DNA of 64,000 nucleotides from Xiheicaenibacterium sp046351325 (GTDB lineage: Bacteria > Myxococcota_A > Polyangia > Polyangiales > Polyangiaceae): positions 682,001 through 746,000 of the forward strand of contig JAXLYR010000003.1 in the NCBI GenBank assembly GCA_046351325.1, written 5' to 3'. The translations under genes and the position numbers were made by a program. This document shows, in pieces, positions 31,716 through 40,461 of this stretch. The notes below the pieces were generated by a model that did no database searches, had not been told where the DNA came from, and was given only the letters and a program-made list of their open reading frames with translations. How positions within the stretch are numbered: the stretch's first letter is position 1; each line of letters starts with the position of its first letter.

Positions 31716-33332
31716 CTACGGAACGACCTCACCGGTCTTGAGGTCGAGCCGGAGCTCGCGCAAGACCTCGGGCTTTGCGCAGACGACTTGGGGGCTCGAG
31801 CCCTCGACGCCCTTCTTGACCAGGGCGGCGAGGTCCGTCGCGGTCTTGTAAGAGTCCGTGAACCCGACGAAGAACTTGTAGCTGCCGTCGCGGGTCACGG
31901 CGAAGCGGACTTTGTCGAACTCCGTGTGCCCCTTCAGCGCCTTACGCGTGAGTGGGAACGTGTAGTCGTCGGGGGTGACCTTCGAGAACTGGAATAGAAC
32001 AACGACGTTGTGCTTACAGCCCGGTCCGCCGAACTGGTAGCTAGGCTTGCCCGTCTTCGAGCGCGACCGTGGTGGCACGTCATTGATGGTCAAAGCCTCG
32101 GGCGCCGGCTGGCCCGGCTCCACTAGCCCGAAGAGCTCGGTCCCTTCCTCTTTGAAGTGCTCGGCGAAGAGGCGCTTGCCGTCGAAGCGAAAGCCAGTCC
32201 TGTTCCCCTCGGGGTCTGCAGCGAGGCTCAGCCGAGCCCACCCGACTTTGGTCAGCTCATGGAGCCGCGTCACCCCGATGGGGTCCTCGCCTTCATATTT
32301 GGGCTCTTGCGTCTTTACCCATGTCAAAGCGAACACGCGGCCGGAGGGGAGCTTCGCCACGCCGATTGTCCGCTCCTTCGGGGCGCTCGCGAGCTTGACG
32401 AAGTCCGTGCCATTCCAAAGCTCGAGCGAGTCCTCGCTCACGAGGCTCGCCTGTCCACCCCACAAGACGAACCTCTTGCCCTCGGGCAGCGCGCGAATCT
32501 CCGAGGTCGTGCTGTCTCCCTTCCAAATCTCCAAGAGGGGCTTCTTCGGGTCGGCGCAGTCGGAGCCCGCGGCGAAGAAGTCGCCCTCGGAGCTCGAGCC
32601 GAAGAAGTCGGCGTTTACGATGGATAGTTGGTTGCTCCAGCCGCAGCGGTCGGGGTCGGACGCCGGCGGCAGCTGTTGTCGAATGGCGAGCGCCGGGCCG
32701 CGTATCTGCTGTGTCGCAGACGTGAAGCGGTTCTTCAGCATTCCAATGACCGCGCTGGCCCTGTTGCCCACCCCAATCCACATTCCGTCGAGTGAAAGAC
32801 CCGCCTCTTTGGTCTTCGGAGTGGTCGAGGCCCCAAAAGTGGTCAGCCGGGGGAAGCTCGTCCGCGCCCCGTTGCTCCAGCTGAGGACGTCGACGGGCCC
32901 GTTCTCAGCGCCGTACATGAAGCCGACCATCGGCCCGAAGAGTCCATCGTAGGCCTCACTCCCGACCTTCTCGAAGGCGCGCCCACGCAGCACGTAATAG
33001 CTGAGCGTGCCCTCTCGGGACACCTCGTCCTCCGTCTCGACGGTGTGGACGAGCCCCAAGCCTCCGAGCGTCCCGTCCATCTCGAAGAACTCGAGGTTCA
33101 AGGTCGTGAGGCTCACGAAGCTCGACTCGGGCTTTGGTGCGCTGTCGACGGGCGTCGCGTCGGGAGCGTTTGCGCTCGCGCTCGGCGCGGCGCTCGCCGA
33201 ACCAGCCGCGCTCGCGCGAGGCCCCGACGCGGTGGTCTCGGCCGTATGGGAAGGTTCAGTCCGGCACGCGGTGAGCGCAAAGGCCGCGAGCCCGAACGTG
33301 GAGAGCTGCTTGAAGAAGAGATTCACCGTCAT
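31716..33332 (-). CDS. Large lipoprotein, probable beta-propeller-like exterior domain
   Basis: The 538-residue protein has a signal ending in a lipobox (FALTAC, about residue 23), an Ala/Ser/Pro linker and a ~460-residue beta-rich domain. The latter contains repeated tryptophan and aromatic-glycine motifs (LEIWKGDSTTSEIRALPEG, LVSEDSLELWNGTD, SGRVFALTWVK), suggesting propeller blades. Cysteines are few. I recognise no known family; it resembles myxobacterial surface lipoproteins that report conditions. It is separated from glyS by a 24-bp gap and converges with it. Confidence 0.8.
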   Translation of the reverse strand: MTVNLFFKQLSTFGLAAFALTACRTEPSHTAETTASGPRASAAGSASAAPSASANAPDATPVDSAPKPESSFVSLTTLNLEFFEMDGTLGGLGLVHTVETEDEVSREGTLSYYVLRGRAFEKVGSEAYDGLFGPMVGFMYGAENGPVDVLSWSNGARTSFPRLTTFGASTTPKTKEAGLSLDGMWIGVGNRASAVIGMLKNRFTSATQQIRGPALAIRQQLPPASDPDRCGWSNQLSIVNADFFGSSSEGDFFAAGSDCADPKKPLLEIWKGDSTTSEIRALPEGKRFVLWGGQASLVSEDSLELWNGTDFVKLASAPKERTIGVAKLPSGRVFALTWVKTQEPKYEGEDPIGVTRLHELTKVGWARLSLAADPEGNRTGFRFDGKRLFAEHFKEEGTELFGLVEPGQPAPEALTINDVPPRSRSKTGKPSYQFGGPGCKHNVVVLFQFSKVTPDDYTFPLTRKALKGHTEFDKVRFAVTRDGSYKFFVGFTDSYKTATDLAALVKKGVEGSSPQVVCAKPEVLRELRLDLKTGEVVP

Positions 33333-33371
33333 CGTCGACCGACACTTCTATCACTGTCCAGTCTGCAGTCT

Positions 33372-33989
33372 TCAAAATCGCGCGCTCGCTCCGAAGTTCG
33401 TGATGACGTTGTCGACCCAGGCATTCAGGCCGTCTCTATAGGTGCTTGTCGCCGCGTACCCGAGTCCGAATACGAGCGAGTACCGATCGTCTAGCGCATA
33501 GTCGCACCCGCCCAGGACGCGCAGGCTCAGGCCGACGCGGGTGGAGCGCATCCGCCGGTCCAGCTCGGGCTCTGCGTCGTCCTCGGGCCAGATGGATACA
33601 CCGACAGCAGCGATCACGAAGAAGGTGACGCCGCTCCCGAGCGCGACATGAAACCGCACGCGCGCGTCGGGCGCCATCGTCAATCGGTAACGCTCGCCGA
33701 GGACGCTGCGAACCCAGGTGAAGTCATACTCGGCGCCGAGGGAAAAATGGCGATGAACCTCAGCGTCCCAAGAGGCAGTCAGCCCGAACGAGGGATCGGC
33801 ATCGGTGTACGACTTGTTCAAGTTGAACAGGCCGAAGAACCCACCATGCAGCTCGAGTGACGCTGCCATTCCGAGCGGCGCGGGGCTCGATTGGCTCGTG
33901 GGGGCGCGGGCATCATCAGCATGCGCGCGCGCCGGCCACGCGCCTACCAACGACGCGAGGAGAGCGAGTCCGCCTTCGAAGAGCTTCAT
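33372..33989 (-). CDS. Outer-membrane beta-barrel protein
   Basis: The 205-residue protein has an N-terminal signal (LLASLVGAWPARAHA), then alternating hydrophobic beta strands and ends in an aromatic residue (FGASARF), the usual signal for BAM insertion. Strands of the type SFGLTASWDAEVHRHFSLGAEY repeat about eight times. It is probably a small porin-like or structural barrel in the outer membrane. Its start codon shares one base with the stop of the upstream gene (TAATG), so they form an operon with the two genes before it. Confidence 0.85.
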   Translation of the reverse strand: MKLFEGGLALLASLVGAWPARAHADDARAPTSQSSPAPLGMAASLELHGGFFGLFNLNKSYTDADPSFGLTASWDAEVHRHFSLGAEYDFTWVRSVLGERYRLTMAPDARVRFHVALGSGVTFFVIAAVGVSIWPEDDAEPELDRRMRSTRVGLSLRVLGGCDYALDDRYSLVFGLGYAATSTYRDGLNAWVDNVITNFGASARF

Positions 33990-34609
33990 TAGAGACTGGT
34001 TCGTCCAATCTGGTCGACAATCTGAATGGGCTGGTCCGCGCTCGGGCGGAGCTCGAAGTCACAGTCGTTGCTCGACCCGCCACGGTAAACAGCGCCCCGC
34101 GCGACGGGCACGAGCTCGGCCTCGACCAAGAGGATTTGCCCCTCCGTCAATGAATAGGACCGATAGCCCGGTGTGCATCTAGCGGGCGCCGCGCCCAGTC
34201 TCTTCGCGAATGTGTGGTCCAACGCGAGCTCCGTCATCGCGCTGTCGTCCGAGTCGTCGTCGAGCCGATAGCTGTCTGCTGGCAGCTCCACGCGAGAGCC
34301 GTCGCGGCTCGCGAGGACGACAAGAGGTGACTCCCAGAGCTCGTCGCGCGGGTGAAACTCGTTGTAGATCCGATAGCGAGACTCGCACGTCAGGGTGATG
34401 TGAACCTGCTCTTTGACCTCGATGAAGCCGAGCTCCAATCGATAGGCGAGGACGTCAGCGCCGGTCATCGGGCTCTTTACGGGGGTGCCGGACTCCACCC
34501 GGAGAAGGAAGTGGCCCCTCGTCGGGGTCGTCAGTCCGCCAAGGTCTCTGTGCGCCTGCTTTCGAGTCCTCCAGTCGCGCAGCGACTCTATCCACAAATC
34601 CAGCCACAT
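33989..34609 (-). CDS. Hypothetical soluble protein in barrel operon
   Basis: This is a 206-residue protein without signal or membrane segments. It has a mixed alpha/beta pattern with beta strands such as HITLTCESRYRIYNEFH and LVEAELVPVARGAVYRG, and an acidic patch (DDDSDDS). There is a single pair of distant cysteines. I do not recognise it. It lies between a small membrane protein (18 bp upstream) and a barrel gene (1-bp overlap), suggesting an envelope-related role in the cytosol or periplasm. Confidence 0.72.
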   Translation of the reverse strand: MWLDLWIESLRDWRTRKQAHRDLGGLTTPTRGHFLLRVESGTPVKSPMTGADVLAYRLELGFIEVKEQVHITLTCESRYRIYNEFHPRDELWESPLVVLASRDGSRVELPADSYRLDDDSDDSAMTELALDHTFAKRLGAAPARCTPGYRSYSLTEGQILLVEAELVPVARGAVYRGGSSNDCDFELRPSADQPIQIVDQIGRTSL

Positions 34610-34627
34610 GAGCTGGAGCCTAACACC

Positions 34628-34891
34628 TCACGGGGCCGCTGCGCGCTGCGCCGCCCGAGTCTCCTCCTCATCGTGGGAGTCGAGCGCTCTCGTCTGGCAC
34701 CAATTCGAAACCACCAACACCACGAAGAGCGTGCCAGCGGCGAGGTCCACGCGATCGGCCCGACCGGTGAGGAAGAGCTCCCCGAATGGCAAGAGCCCGT
34801 AGGTCACCGCCAATGTGTGGCCCACCCAACTTCCTAGTCGACGGCGACTCGAGCCCTGACGGTCGCGAGGCTCGGCTCGGTACGGGTTCAT
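34628..34891 (-). CDS. Small two-helix membrane protein
   Basis: The 87-residue protein has two hydrophobic helices (about residues 24-42, LGSWVGHTLAVTYGLLPF, and 50-66, LAAGTLFVVLVVSNW) with a basic N-terminus and a charged C-terminus. The ATG at 34891 is supported by GGAG 8 bases upstream. It is the first gene of a three-gene operon with a hypothetical protein and an outer membrane barrel. The function is unknown. Confidence 0.6.
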   Translation of the reverse strand: MNPYRAEPRDRQGSSRRRLGSWVGHTLAVTYGLLPFGELFLTGRADRVDLAAGTLFVVLVVSNWCQTRALDSHDEEETRAAQRAAAP

Positions 34892-35071
34892 CGGTGGTTC
34901 TCCACCGACCAGAGTACTCGCGTTCGATCAAGTCCGGATCAAGCCGAGCCCAGGAACGATCAGTCTTCTATCAAGGCTGGCGCTGCGGCATTGACAAGAT
35001 TTTTACAACGGCCGGAGCAGCCTTGATGTGAGTTTGATACTGGCGTGCCTCTGTCCAGCATAGACAAAGCT

Positions 35072-37174
35072 ATGCCGATTTGGCCTCGCGTTCGCCGGCT
35101 GTTGATTGGTGGCGCAAAGGACGTTCGCGACCCGAACGCCTTTCACAAGCTCTCTCTCGTCGCGCTGCTGGCTTGGGTCGGGCTCGGCGCAGACGGCCTG
35201 TCGTCGAGCGCCTATGGCCCAGACGAGGCTTATCGCCAGCTCGGCGCGCACAAGGGCATCGCCCTCTTTCTCGCGATCGCCATGGCGCTCACGGTCTTCA
35301 TCATCAGCTACGGCTACAGCCGAATCATCGAGGAGTTTCCTGCGGGCGGTGGCGGTTATGTCGTCGCGAGCAAGCTGCTTGGACCTCGCGTAGGCGTCGT
35401 CTCCGGGGCCGCGCTCCTCGTGGACTATGTATTGACAATCACGATCTCGGTCGCTTCGGGTGCGGACGCCATCTTCAGCTTTTTGCCGCCCGACTGGGCC
35501 AGCTTCAAGCTGCCGGCGGCCTTCGTCGGCATCCTGTTCCTCGTCGTTCTCAATCTGCGTGGCGTCAAAGAGTCCGTGACGACCATTGCGCCTGTCTTCG
35601 CGCTGTTCGTCGTCACGCACGCCATCTTGCTGGTCGTGACCTTCGCGACCCACTCGACCGACGCCCCACGCGTCTCATCGGAGATTCGGACGAACCTCGG
35701 CGAGAGCGTCAGGCTCTTGGGGATCGCTGGGGTCTTGCAGGTCTTCGTTCGCGCCTATTCGCTCGGCGGCGGCACGTACACTGGGATCGAGGCCGTCTCG
35801 AACGGCGTCGGCATCATGCGAGAGCCCCGCGTCAAGACAGCCAAGCGGACGATGGCCCTCATGGCGCTCTCACTGGCCACCACGGCGTCGGGCATCCTGT
35901 TTTGCTACCTGCTCGTGGACGCCCGTCCCGAGGAGGGTAAGACGATGAACGCCGTCCTGCTCGAGGCGGTCGCCAGCAACTGGACCCTATCAGGCATCCA
36001 TTGGGGCAAGGGCTTCGTGGTGCTCGCTTTGCTGAGTGAGGGCGCTCTCTTGGTCATTGCGGCACAGGCAGGCTTCCTCGACGGGCCACGTGTCATGGCC
36101 AACATGGCGACCGACTCGTGGCTTCCACATCGGTTCTCGGCCTTGTCCGAGCGGCTGACAATGCGCAACGGCGTCATGCTCATGGGGGCCGCCGGTCTCG
36201 TGGCGCTCGTCTACACAGGCGGGGACGTCGGCAAGCTCGTCGTCATGTACGCCATCAATGTCTTCGTCACGTTCACGCTGTCCAACGTGGCCATGGCGAA
36301 GATGTGGATTCAGCGGCGCAAGAGCGACCCCACCTGGAAGCGCCATTTGCCCATCCATCTTCTGGCCGCGCTCCTCTGCGCGACGATCCTCTCCATTACA
36401 GTCTACGAGAAGCTGGCCGAGGGCGGTTGGGTGACCGTCACGATCACGACCTTGTTGGTCCTGTTCTGCCTCATGGTGAAGCGACACTATGCGCTCGTGG
36501 TCAGGGCCATTCGAGCCTTCGATCGCAAGCTCCCCGGGCCGGAGGAGGGGCCTGACGCCGCGGCCCTCTATGATGCTGGAGCGCCCCCTCCCGCAGGCGG
36601 CCCCAATCCGGACCTCCCAGTCGCCGCGGTCTTCGTCGGCGGCTATGGAGGGCTCGGGCGCAACGCGCTCCGCGCTTGTCTCCAGATGTTTCCCAACCAC
36701 TTCAAGGGAATTGTCTTCGTGAGCGTCGCCGTCGTGGACTCCGATGTCTTCAAAGGGACCTCGGAGCTCGAAGCGCTGGAGAAGCGGACGCGCGCAAACC
36801 TGGAGAGCTATGAGCGTCTCGCCGCGCACATGGGGTTACCGGCGACTAGCGTGTTCGCCGTCGGGACCGAGGTCGCGGTCGAAGCGGAGAAGCTCGCGAC
36901 CGCGATCCTCGCCCGCTACCCGAAGGCGCTCGTCGTCGCTGGCCAGCTCATCTTCGAGGAGGACACGGCGTGGAATCGCTTCTTGCACAATGAGACAGCG
37001 TTCTTGATTCAGCGGCGCCTGCAGCGCGCCGGAGTGCCGATGATCGTCTTGCCCGTGCAGCTCGATCTGCGGGTCGCCAAGCGTACGCACTATTCCTCCG
37101 TAGCGATGGCGCGAGACGTCCTCATGCATCGGACCCCTGAGCCTCAAACCGCGGCGCGGTCGTCGAGCGACTGA
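35072..37174 (+). CDS. APC-superfamily transporter with cytosolic C-terminal domain, KimA-like
   Basis: The 700-residue protein has about 12 membrane helices with the APC/KUP-like features GLSSSAYGPDEAY near residue 50, GGGGYVVASKLLGPR and DYVLTITISVASGADAI. A cytosolic alpha/beta domain from about residue 520 (VAAVFVGGYGGLGRNALRA) is reminiscent of the C-terminal domain of KimA potassium importers, where it helps to form a dimer. High-affinity K+ import is a reasonable guess, but the substrate is not proved by sequence. The first helix region also allows a GTG start at 35045; neither start has a good Shine-Dalgarno. No c-di-AMP riboswitch is visible in the 150-base leader, although a TTGACA lies at 34991 without an obvious -10. 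Confidence 0.88.
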   Translation: MPIWPRVRRLLIGGAKDVRDPNAFHKLSLVALLAWVGLGADGLSSSAYGPDEAYRQLGAHKGIALFLAIAMALTVFIISYGYSRIIEEFPAGGGGYVVASKLLGPRVGVVSGAALLVDYVLTITISVASGADAIFSFLPPDWASFKLPAAFVGILFLVVLNLRGVKESVTTIAPVFALFVVTHAILLVVTFATHSTDAPRVSSEIRTNLGESVRLLGIAGVLQVFVRAYSLGGGTYTGIEAVSNGVGIMREPRVKTAKRTMALMALSLATTASGILFCYLLVDARPEEGKTMNAVLLEAVASNWTLSGIHWGKGFVVLALLSEGALLVIAAQAGFLDGPRVMANMATDSWLPHRFSALSERLTMRNGVMLMGAAGLVALVYTGGDVGKLVVMYAINVFVTFTLSNVAMAKMWIQRRKSDPTWKRHLPIHLLAALLCATILSITVYEKLAEGGWVTVTITTLLVLFCLMVKRHYALVVRAIRAFDRKLPGPEEGPDAAALYDAGAPPPAGGPNPDLPVAAVFVGGYGGLGRNALRACLQMFPNHFKGIVFVSVAVVDSDVFKGTSELEALEKRTRANLESYERLAAHMGLPATSVFAVGTEVAVEAEKLATAILARYPKALVVAGQLIFEEDTAWNRFLHNETAFLIQRRLQRAGVPMIVLPVQLDLRVAKRTHYSSVAMARDVLMHRTPEPQTAARSSSD

Positions 37175-37226
37175 GCCCTCCCCAGCGCACCGAATCTGGC
37201 CAGGGGGTGACCATCTCCGGCCGACA

Positions 37227-37238
37227 CGAGCGCGCTCG
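37227..37238. promoter_or_regulatory. 12-bp palindrome before the flavoenzyme gene
   Basis: CGAGCGCGCTCG is a perfect palindrome and lies within the larger imperfect GACA...TGTC repeat 18 bases upstream of the GTG start at 37257. In GC-rich DNA such repeats occur by chance, so this is a weak operator candidate. Confidence 0.25.
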
Positions 37239-37256
37239 CGTGTCGATGATGCTCGG

Positions 37257-38671
37257 GTGCAGACACCCATCCGACCGAACGAGCGCGGCGAGACGCTGCG
37301 CCGCGGCCAGCCTGGTTACGAAGCAGCCCGCCGCGCGCTCGCCTGGAATCAGCGCCTCCCCGATCGCTTCCCCGATGTGATCGCCCAAGCCAATGACGTC
37401 AACGACGTTATAGCAGCCGTGCGCCTGGCGAAGCGCGAGGGCCTGCGGCTCACCGTTCGCTCGGGTGGCCACAGCTGGGCTGCGAACCACGTGCGCGACG
37501 GCGGCCTCGTGCTCGATGTCTCTCGCCTGCGAGAGGTCACCGTCGATCCGAGGGCGATGCGCGCGACCGCCGGCCCTGGCGTCGGTGGCTTCGACCTCGC
37601 AATGGCGCTCACCGCTCGCGATCTGTTCTTTCCAGCCGGTCACTGCAAAGGCGTCTGCATTGGAGGCTATCTGTTGCAAGGTGGTTTCGGCTGGCACGGC
37701 CGCGCGCTCGGTCTCGCGTGTGAGAGCGTCGTCGGCCTGGATCTCGTGACCGCTGACGGCGACGTCGTCCACGCGAACGAACACGAGAACGCCGACCTCT
37801 TCTGGGCGGCGCGCGGCGCGGGGCCGGGCTTCTTCGCGGTCGTCACGCGCTTCCACCTCCGGCTCTATCCGAAGCCTCGCACCATCGGCTGCGCCTATCA
37901 GGCATTCTCGCTCGATCACTTTGACGACGTATTTCGATTCTTCGCGTCGGTCGGGCCGAGCGTCGCGCCCTCGGTCGAGCTCCAAGCGCTCGTCACGCGC
38001 CACGCGTTCGGCGTGCGCGGTCGCGGCCTCAGCGTGCACGCGCCCGGCATCGAGGTCTTCGCGCCAGTGTTCGCCGACTCGCCCACCGAGGCGCGCCGCG
38101 CAGTCGAGTTCCTCACGGACGGTCCGCTCCGTAGGCGAGCGTCGCTGCGCTTACCATTCATACCGATGAAGCTCGAGCGCATGTACGCCGGCGTCATGCG
38201 CCATTACCCCGACAAACACCGCTACGCCGTCGACAACATGTGGACGCACGCGAGCATCGACGCGCTGCTCCCGGGCCTCAGGGAGATCGCGCGCACGCTG
38301 CCGCCTGCGCCTTCACACATGCTGTGGCTCAATTGGGGGGCGCGGAGCGCATGGGGGGCGAATCCAGCCCCCCAGCCAATTGGGGGCGAGGGGAGCGCCG
38401 TTCGAATATGGCCTTTTCAATGGAGGACCAGACATACATCGCGCTCTACGGTGTTTGGAAGAACGCCGCCGACGACGCGCGCTACACCCCTTGGGCCGAG
38501 AGCAATATGCGGGCTATGGCGCCGCTCGCGACTGGCATTCAGCTCGCGGACGAGAACCTCGGGGTGCGCCCCGCGCGCTTCGTCCGCGACGAGAACCTCG
38601 CGCGGCTCGACGAGGTGCGGGCCGAGCGCGACAGGAGCGCTCGCTTCCAGCCGTGGATGGGGCGTCCATGA
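37257..38671 (+). pseudogene. Berberine-bridge-type FAD oxidoreductase, frameshifted
   Basis: The first ~360 residues match FAD-linked BBE-like oxidases. The PP-loop and FAD-binding half contain RSGGHSWAANH near residue 73, with the histidine that can bind FAD covalently, and AGHCKGVCIGGYLLQGGFG near 125-143, with the second covalent cysteine, so a bicovalent flavin is likely. The C-terminal BBE domain (MAFSMEDQTYIALYGVWKN onward) is in another frame from about base 38400. A missing base in one of the homopolymer runs (G6 at 38335, G6 at 38353, C6 at 38368, G5 at 38382) would restore a single gene of about 470 residues. The start is GTG 37257. The DAPG-hydrolase-like gene starts inside its stop (ATGA). 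Call it broken or mis-sequenced; the active enzyme would oxidise a phenol, sugar or related substrate. Confidence 0.82.
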
Positions 38672-39509
38672 TCGGCGCGCGCCCAATCGCCGGTAGGCAC
38701 TTGGGGCTGGAGATTATGGAGCGACGCCTCTATGCGCGTTGGTATCGGCCCGAAATGGCCCCGCCGGCCATGCACGCAGTGCACGCGGCCTCGCGCGGGC
38801 CTGTCGCGCCGCCGCTCTTGCCGCCGCTCGACGAGGCTTGGCGACTCTGGAGGACTCCGCCGCCCCGCTCGAAAATGGTTACACGATTGACAGCTCGGGG
38901 GCGCTGCTCATCGCCGTACGCACCGACCTCCCGAACTGCACGCCGCGCATGCTCGACTGGTGGTTCGGCTGGCACAGCGACGACCCTCGCCGCTACAAGC
39001 TTTGGCATCCGCGCGCCCACGTACACGCCAGTTGGGCGGCCCCACCTGCGCCAGATTCCGTGGGTCGAGCTCGCTACGTGGGCTCGACCTCCATCGTCGA
39101 CGAGTACCTCGGCGCGACGCTCGGGCGCTTCCGCATCCGCTTCATCGACCCCAGCGAGCTCGGCCTGGCCGCGACGGAGCTCCGCGACGACCTCCGCGCG
39201 ACCGCGGTCTGTGCGCGCGTCGGCGCGGCCGATCTCCCACTGGAAGCAGGCTGGCTCGTTCACCACGTGCGCGCCGTCCCCGGCGGCGCCGAGATGCGCT
39301 CGCGGTTCTGGATTGGAGGTCCCTACGCCGCGCTTCGGTCGGCCTCGGGCGAACACCAATCGACCCTCGCTCGCGCTGCTGTGTCGCTCGCGAGCCGCGC
39401 CCTCCGCCCCACCGTCGACGATGGGCGCGACCTCCTCATCCACTGCGCCGAGGAGATGTCGCACCTCGCGACCTTCTTGCCTGACGCTTACGGTCAGTTC
39501 AGTAAATAG
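38668..39509 (+). pseudogene. DAPG-hydrolase-like (PhlG) protein, frameshifted
   Basis: The reading frame that starts at ATG 38668 overlaps the flavoenzyme stop as ATGA and encodes an N-terminus of the family type (LYARWYRPEMAPPAMHA). The rest of the domain (LENGYTIDSSGALLIAV, then TPRMLDWWFGWHSDDPRRY, KLWHPRAHVHA and HCAEEMSHLA) reads in a different frame from about base 38840-38870. The DAPG hydrolase domain uses zinc to cleave a carbon-carbon bond in 2,4-diacetylphloroglucinol and similar polyketides; visible His/Glu residues (HPRAHVH, HCAEEMSH) are candidate metal ligands. The enzyme would be about 280 residues. Either a one-base deletion or an assembly error splits it. Together with the flavoenzyme it could form a small catabolic module; the substrate is inference. 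Confidence 0.78.
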
Positions 39510-39541
39510 AGTGACGCATCTGTAAGCGTAGCGCGCGCTCG

Positions 39542-39781
39542 CTAGGCCTTGGAGGAGCCGAACCCCGGCGAGCCGCAGTGCTCACACTCCTTGCGGTCCA
39601 CCGGCGTAAGCTGCTGACAGAATCGACAGCGAACGACGACGATCTGCCGTTCGACGAGCTTCCGCTCCACATAGACCTGGGCTGACCCCGGGGCCGAGCT
39701 GGGGCCGCTCGGCTCAGCCGCCGGCTCGTAGAAGAGGCTGGGTGCTCCTGCCACGCGCGCCGGAGCAGGGCCCCACCCCAC
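39542..39781 (-). CDS. Small zinc-ribbon protein
   Basis: The 79-residue protein ends in a zinc ribbon (CRFCQQLTPVDRKECEHCG), which probably binds one zinc ion. A Pro/Ser-rich N-terminus precedes it. The start is a GTG at 39781, with no clear ribosome binding site, so the true start could be a nearby downstream codon. It reads in the same direction as the hypothetical gene at 39890, which lies upstream, and a 21-bp palindrome separates the two. It could act as a small protein- or RNA-binding ribbon; there is no further clue. Confidence 0.5.
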   Translation of the reverse strand: MGWGPAPARVAGAPSLFYEPAAEPSGPSSAPGSAQVYVERKLVERQIVVVRCRFCQQLTPVDRKECEHCGSPGFGSSKA

Positions 39782-39854
39782 GCGTCGTCGGTGGGGGCCG
39801 CGCCGGATATCCCAATAGCGCGGGTCTGGCTACGCTCGAGACCGACAGGGAGGC

Positions 39855-39875
39855 GGGGTATTCCAGGAATACCCC
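39855..39875. repeat. 21-bp perfect palindrome between two genes
   Basis: GGGGTATTCC and GGAATACCCC flank a single A. It starts 15 bases after the stop of the hypothetical gene (39890) on the minus strand and precedes the zinc-ribbon gene, so it could be a transcription terminator without a T tract or an operator for the ribbon gene. Confidence 0.6.
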
Positions 39876-39889
39876 CTCTGGACATCACC

Positions 39890-40381
39890 TCAGCGTATTG
39901 GCTTTGCCCCTATGGCCTCGAGCGCGGCGCGAACCTCCTCCTCACTGGCGCCGGACGCGACGAGCTTGGCGATCGCTGGTGGGAGGTTCGCCGTCCCGGC
40001 GGGACCAAAGAGGATTTGCAACGGTTCGAGAGCTCGCCCGCGAGGTAGTTGGCTCACGACGTCGCCGTGGATCCAGAACCCGCAAGTGGCGCCATTGGGA
40101 CATCTCGACGTCGCGGCTTCGACGAGGGGCTGCAGCCTCGCTGGCGGGGGAGGCCGCAAGAGCGGGTCCGACGGACTGGCATAGTGATCGTATCCAAAGA
40201 CGACGACCCCCTCGGCGTCCCAGGCGGCGGCGAAGTAATCGCCACCGCCATTCTCACGGAGGATGTCGCCCTCGTCGGCGTTCCCTCGCAAGGAAAACAG
40301 GTCTTGCGGTAGACCGTCGATAGCCTCGGTCAGGATGCGAGTCACGATTTGCTGGCGCGTCGGAGGCGGGGGGCGATTCAT
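39890..40381 (-). CDS. Hypothetical protein, unknown
   Basis: The 163-residue cytosolic protein begins MNRPPPPTRQQ, with a basic/Pro-rich start, followed by an alpha/beta domain. CPNGATCGFWIHGDVVSQ forms a hydrophobic strand next to a Cys pair, and a helical C-terminus (IAKLVASGASEEEVRAAL) ends it. I recognise no family. The ATG at 40381 is preferred over long upstream extensions that have out-of-style composition. The lipoprotein gene begins 81 bp away on the same strand. Confidence 0.6.
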   Translation of the reverse strand: MNRPPPPTRQQIVTRILTEAIDGLPQDLFSLRGNADEGDILRENGGGDYFAAAWDAEGVVVFGYDHYASPSDPLLRPPPPARLQPLVEAATSRCPNGATCGFWIHGDVVSQLPRGRALEPLQILFGPAGTANLPPAIAKLVASGASEEEVRAALEAIGAKPIR

Positions 40382-40461
40382 AGTGTTCGTCAAAGTAGCA
40401 CTGACGACCCGCTCTCGGCAGTGGACGCGCTCCGCGAAGGGCGGGAACTGTAGCGTGTCGC

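Noticed and set aside
34892..35071. c-di-AMP riboswitch upstream of the KimA-like gene
   Set aside because: No conserved core or long paired leader could be found by eye; only a TTGACA without a matching -10.
37257..39509. Insertion sequence or phage causing the gene breaks
   Set aside because: No transposase, terminal inverted repeats or target duplications flank the two frameshifts; each is a one-base effect.
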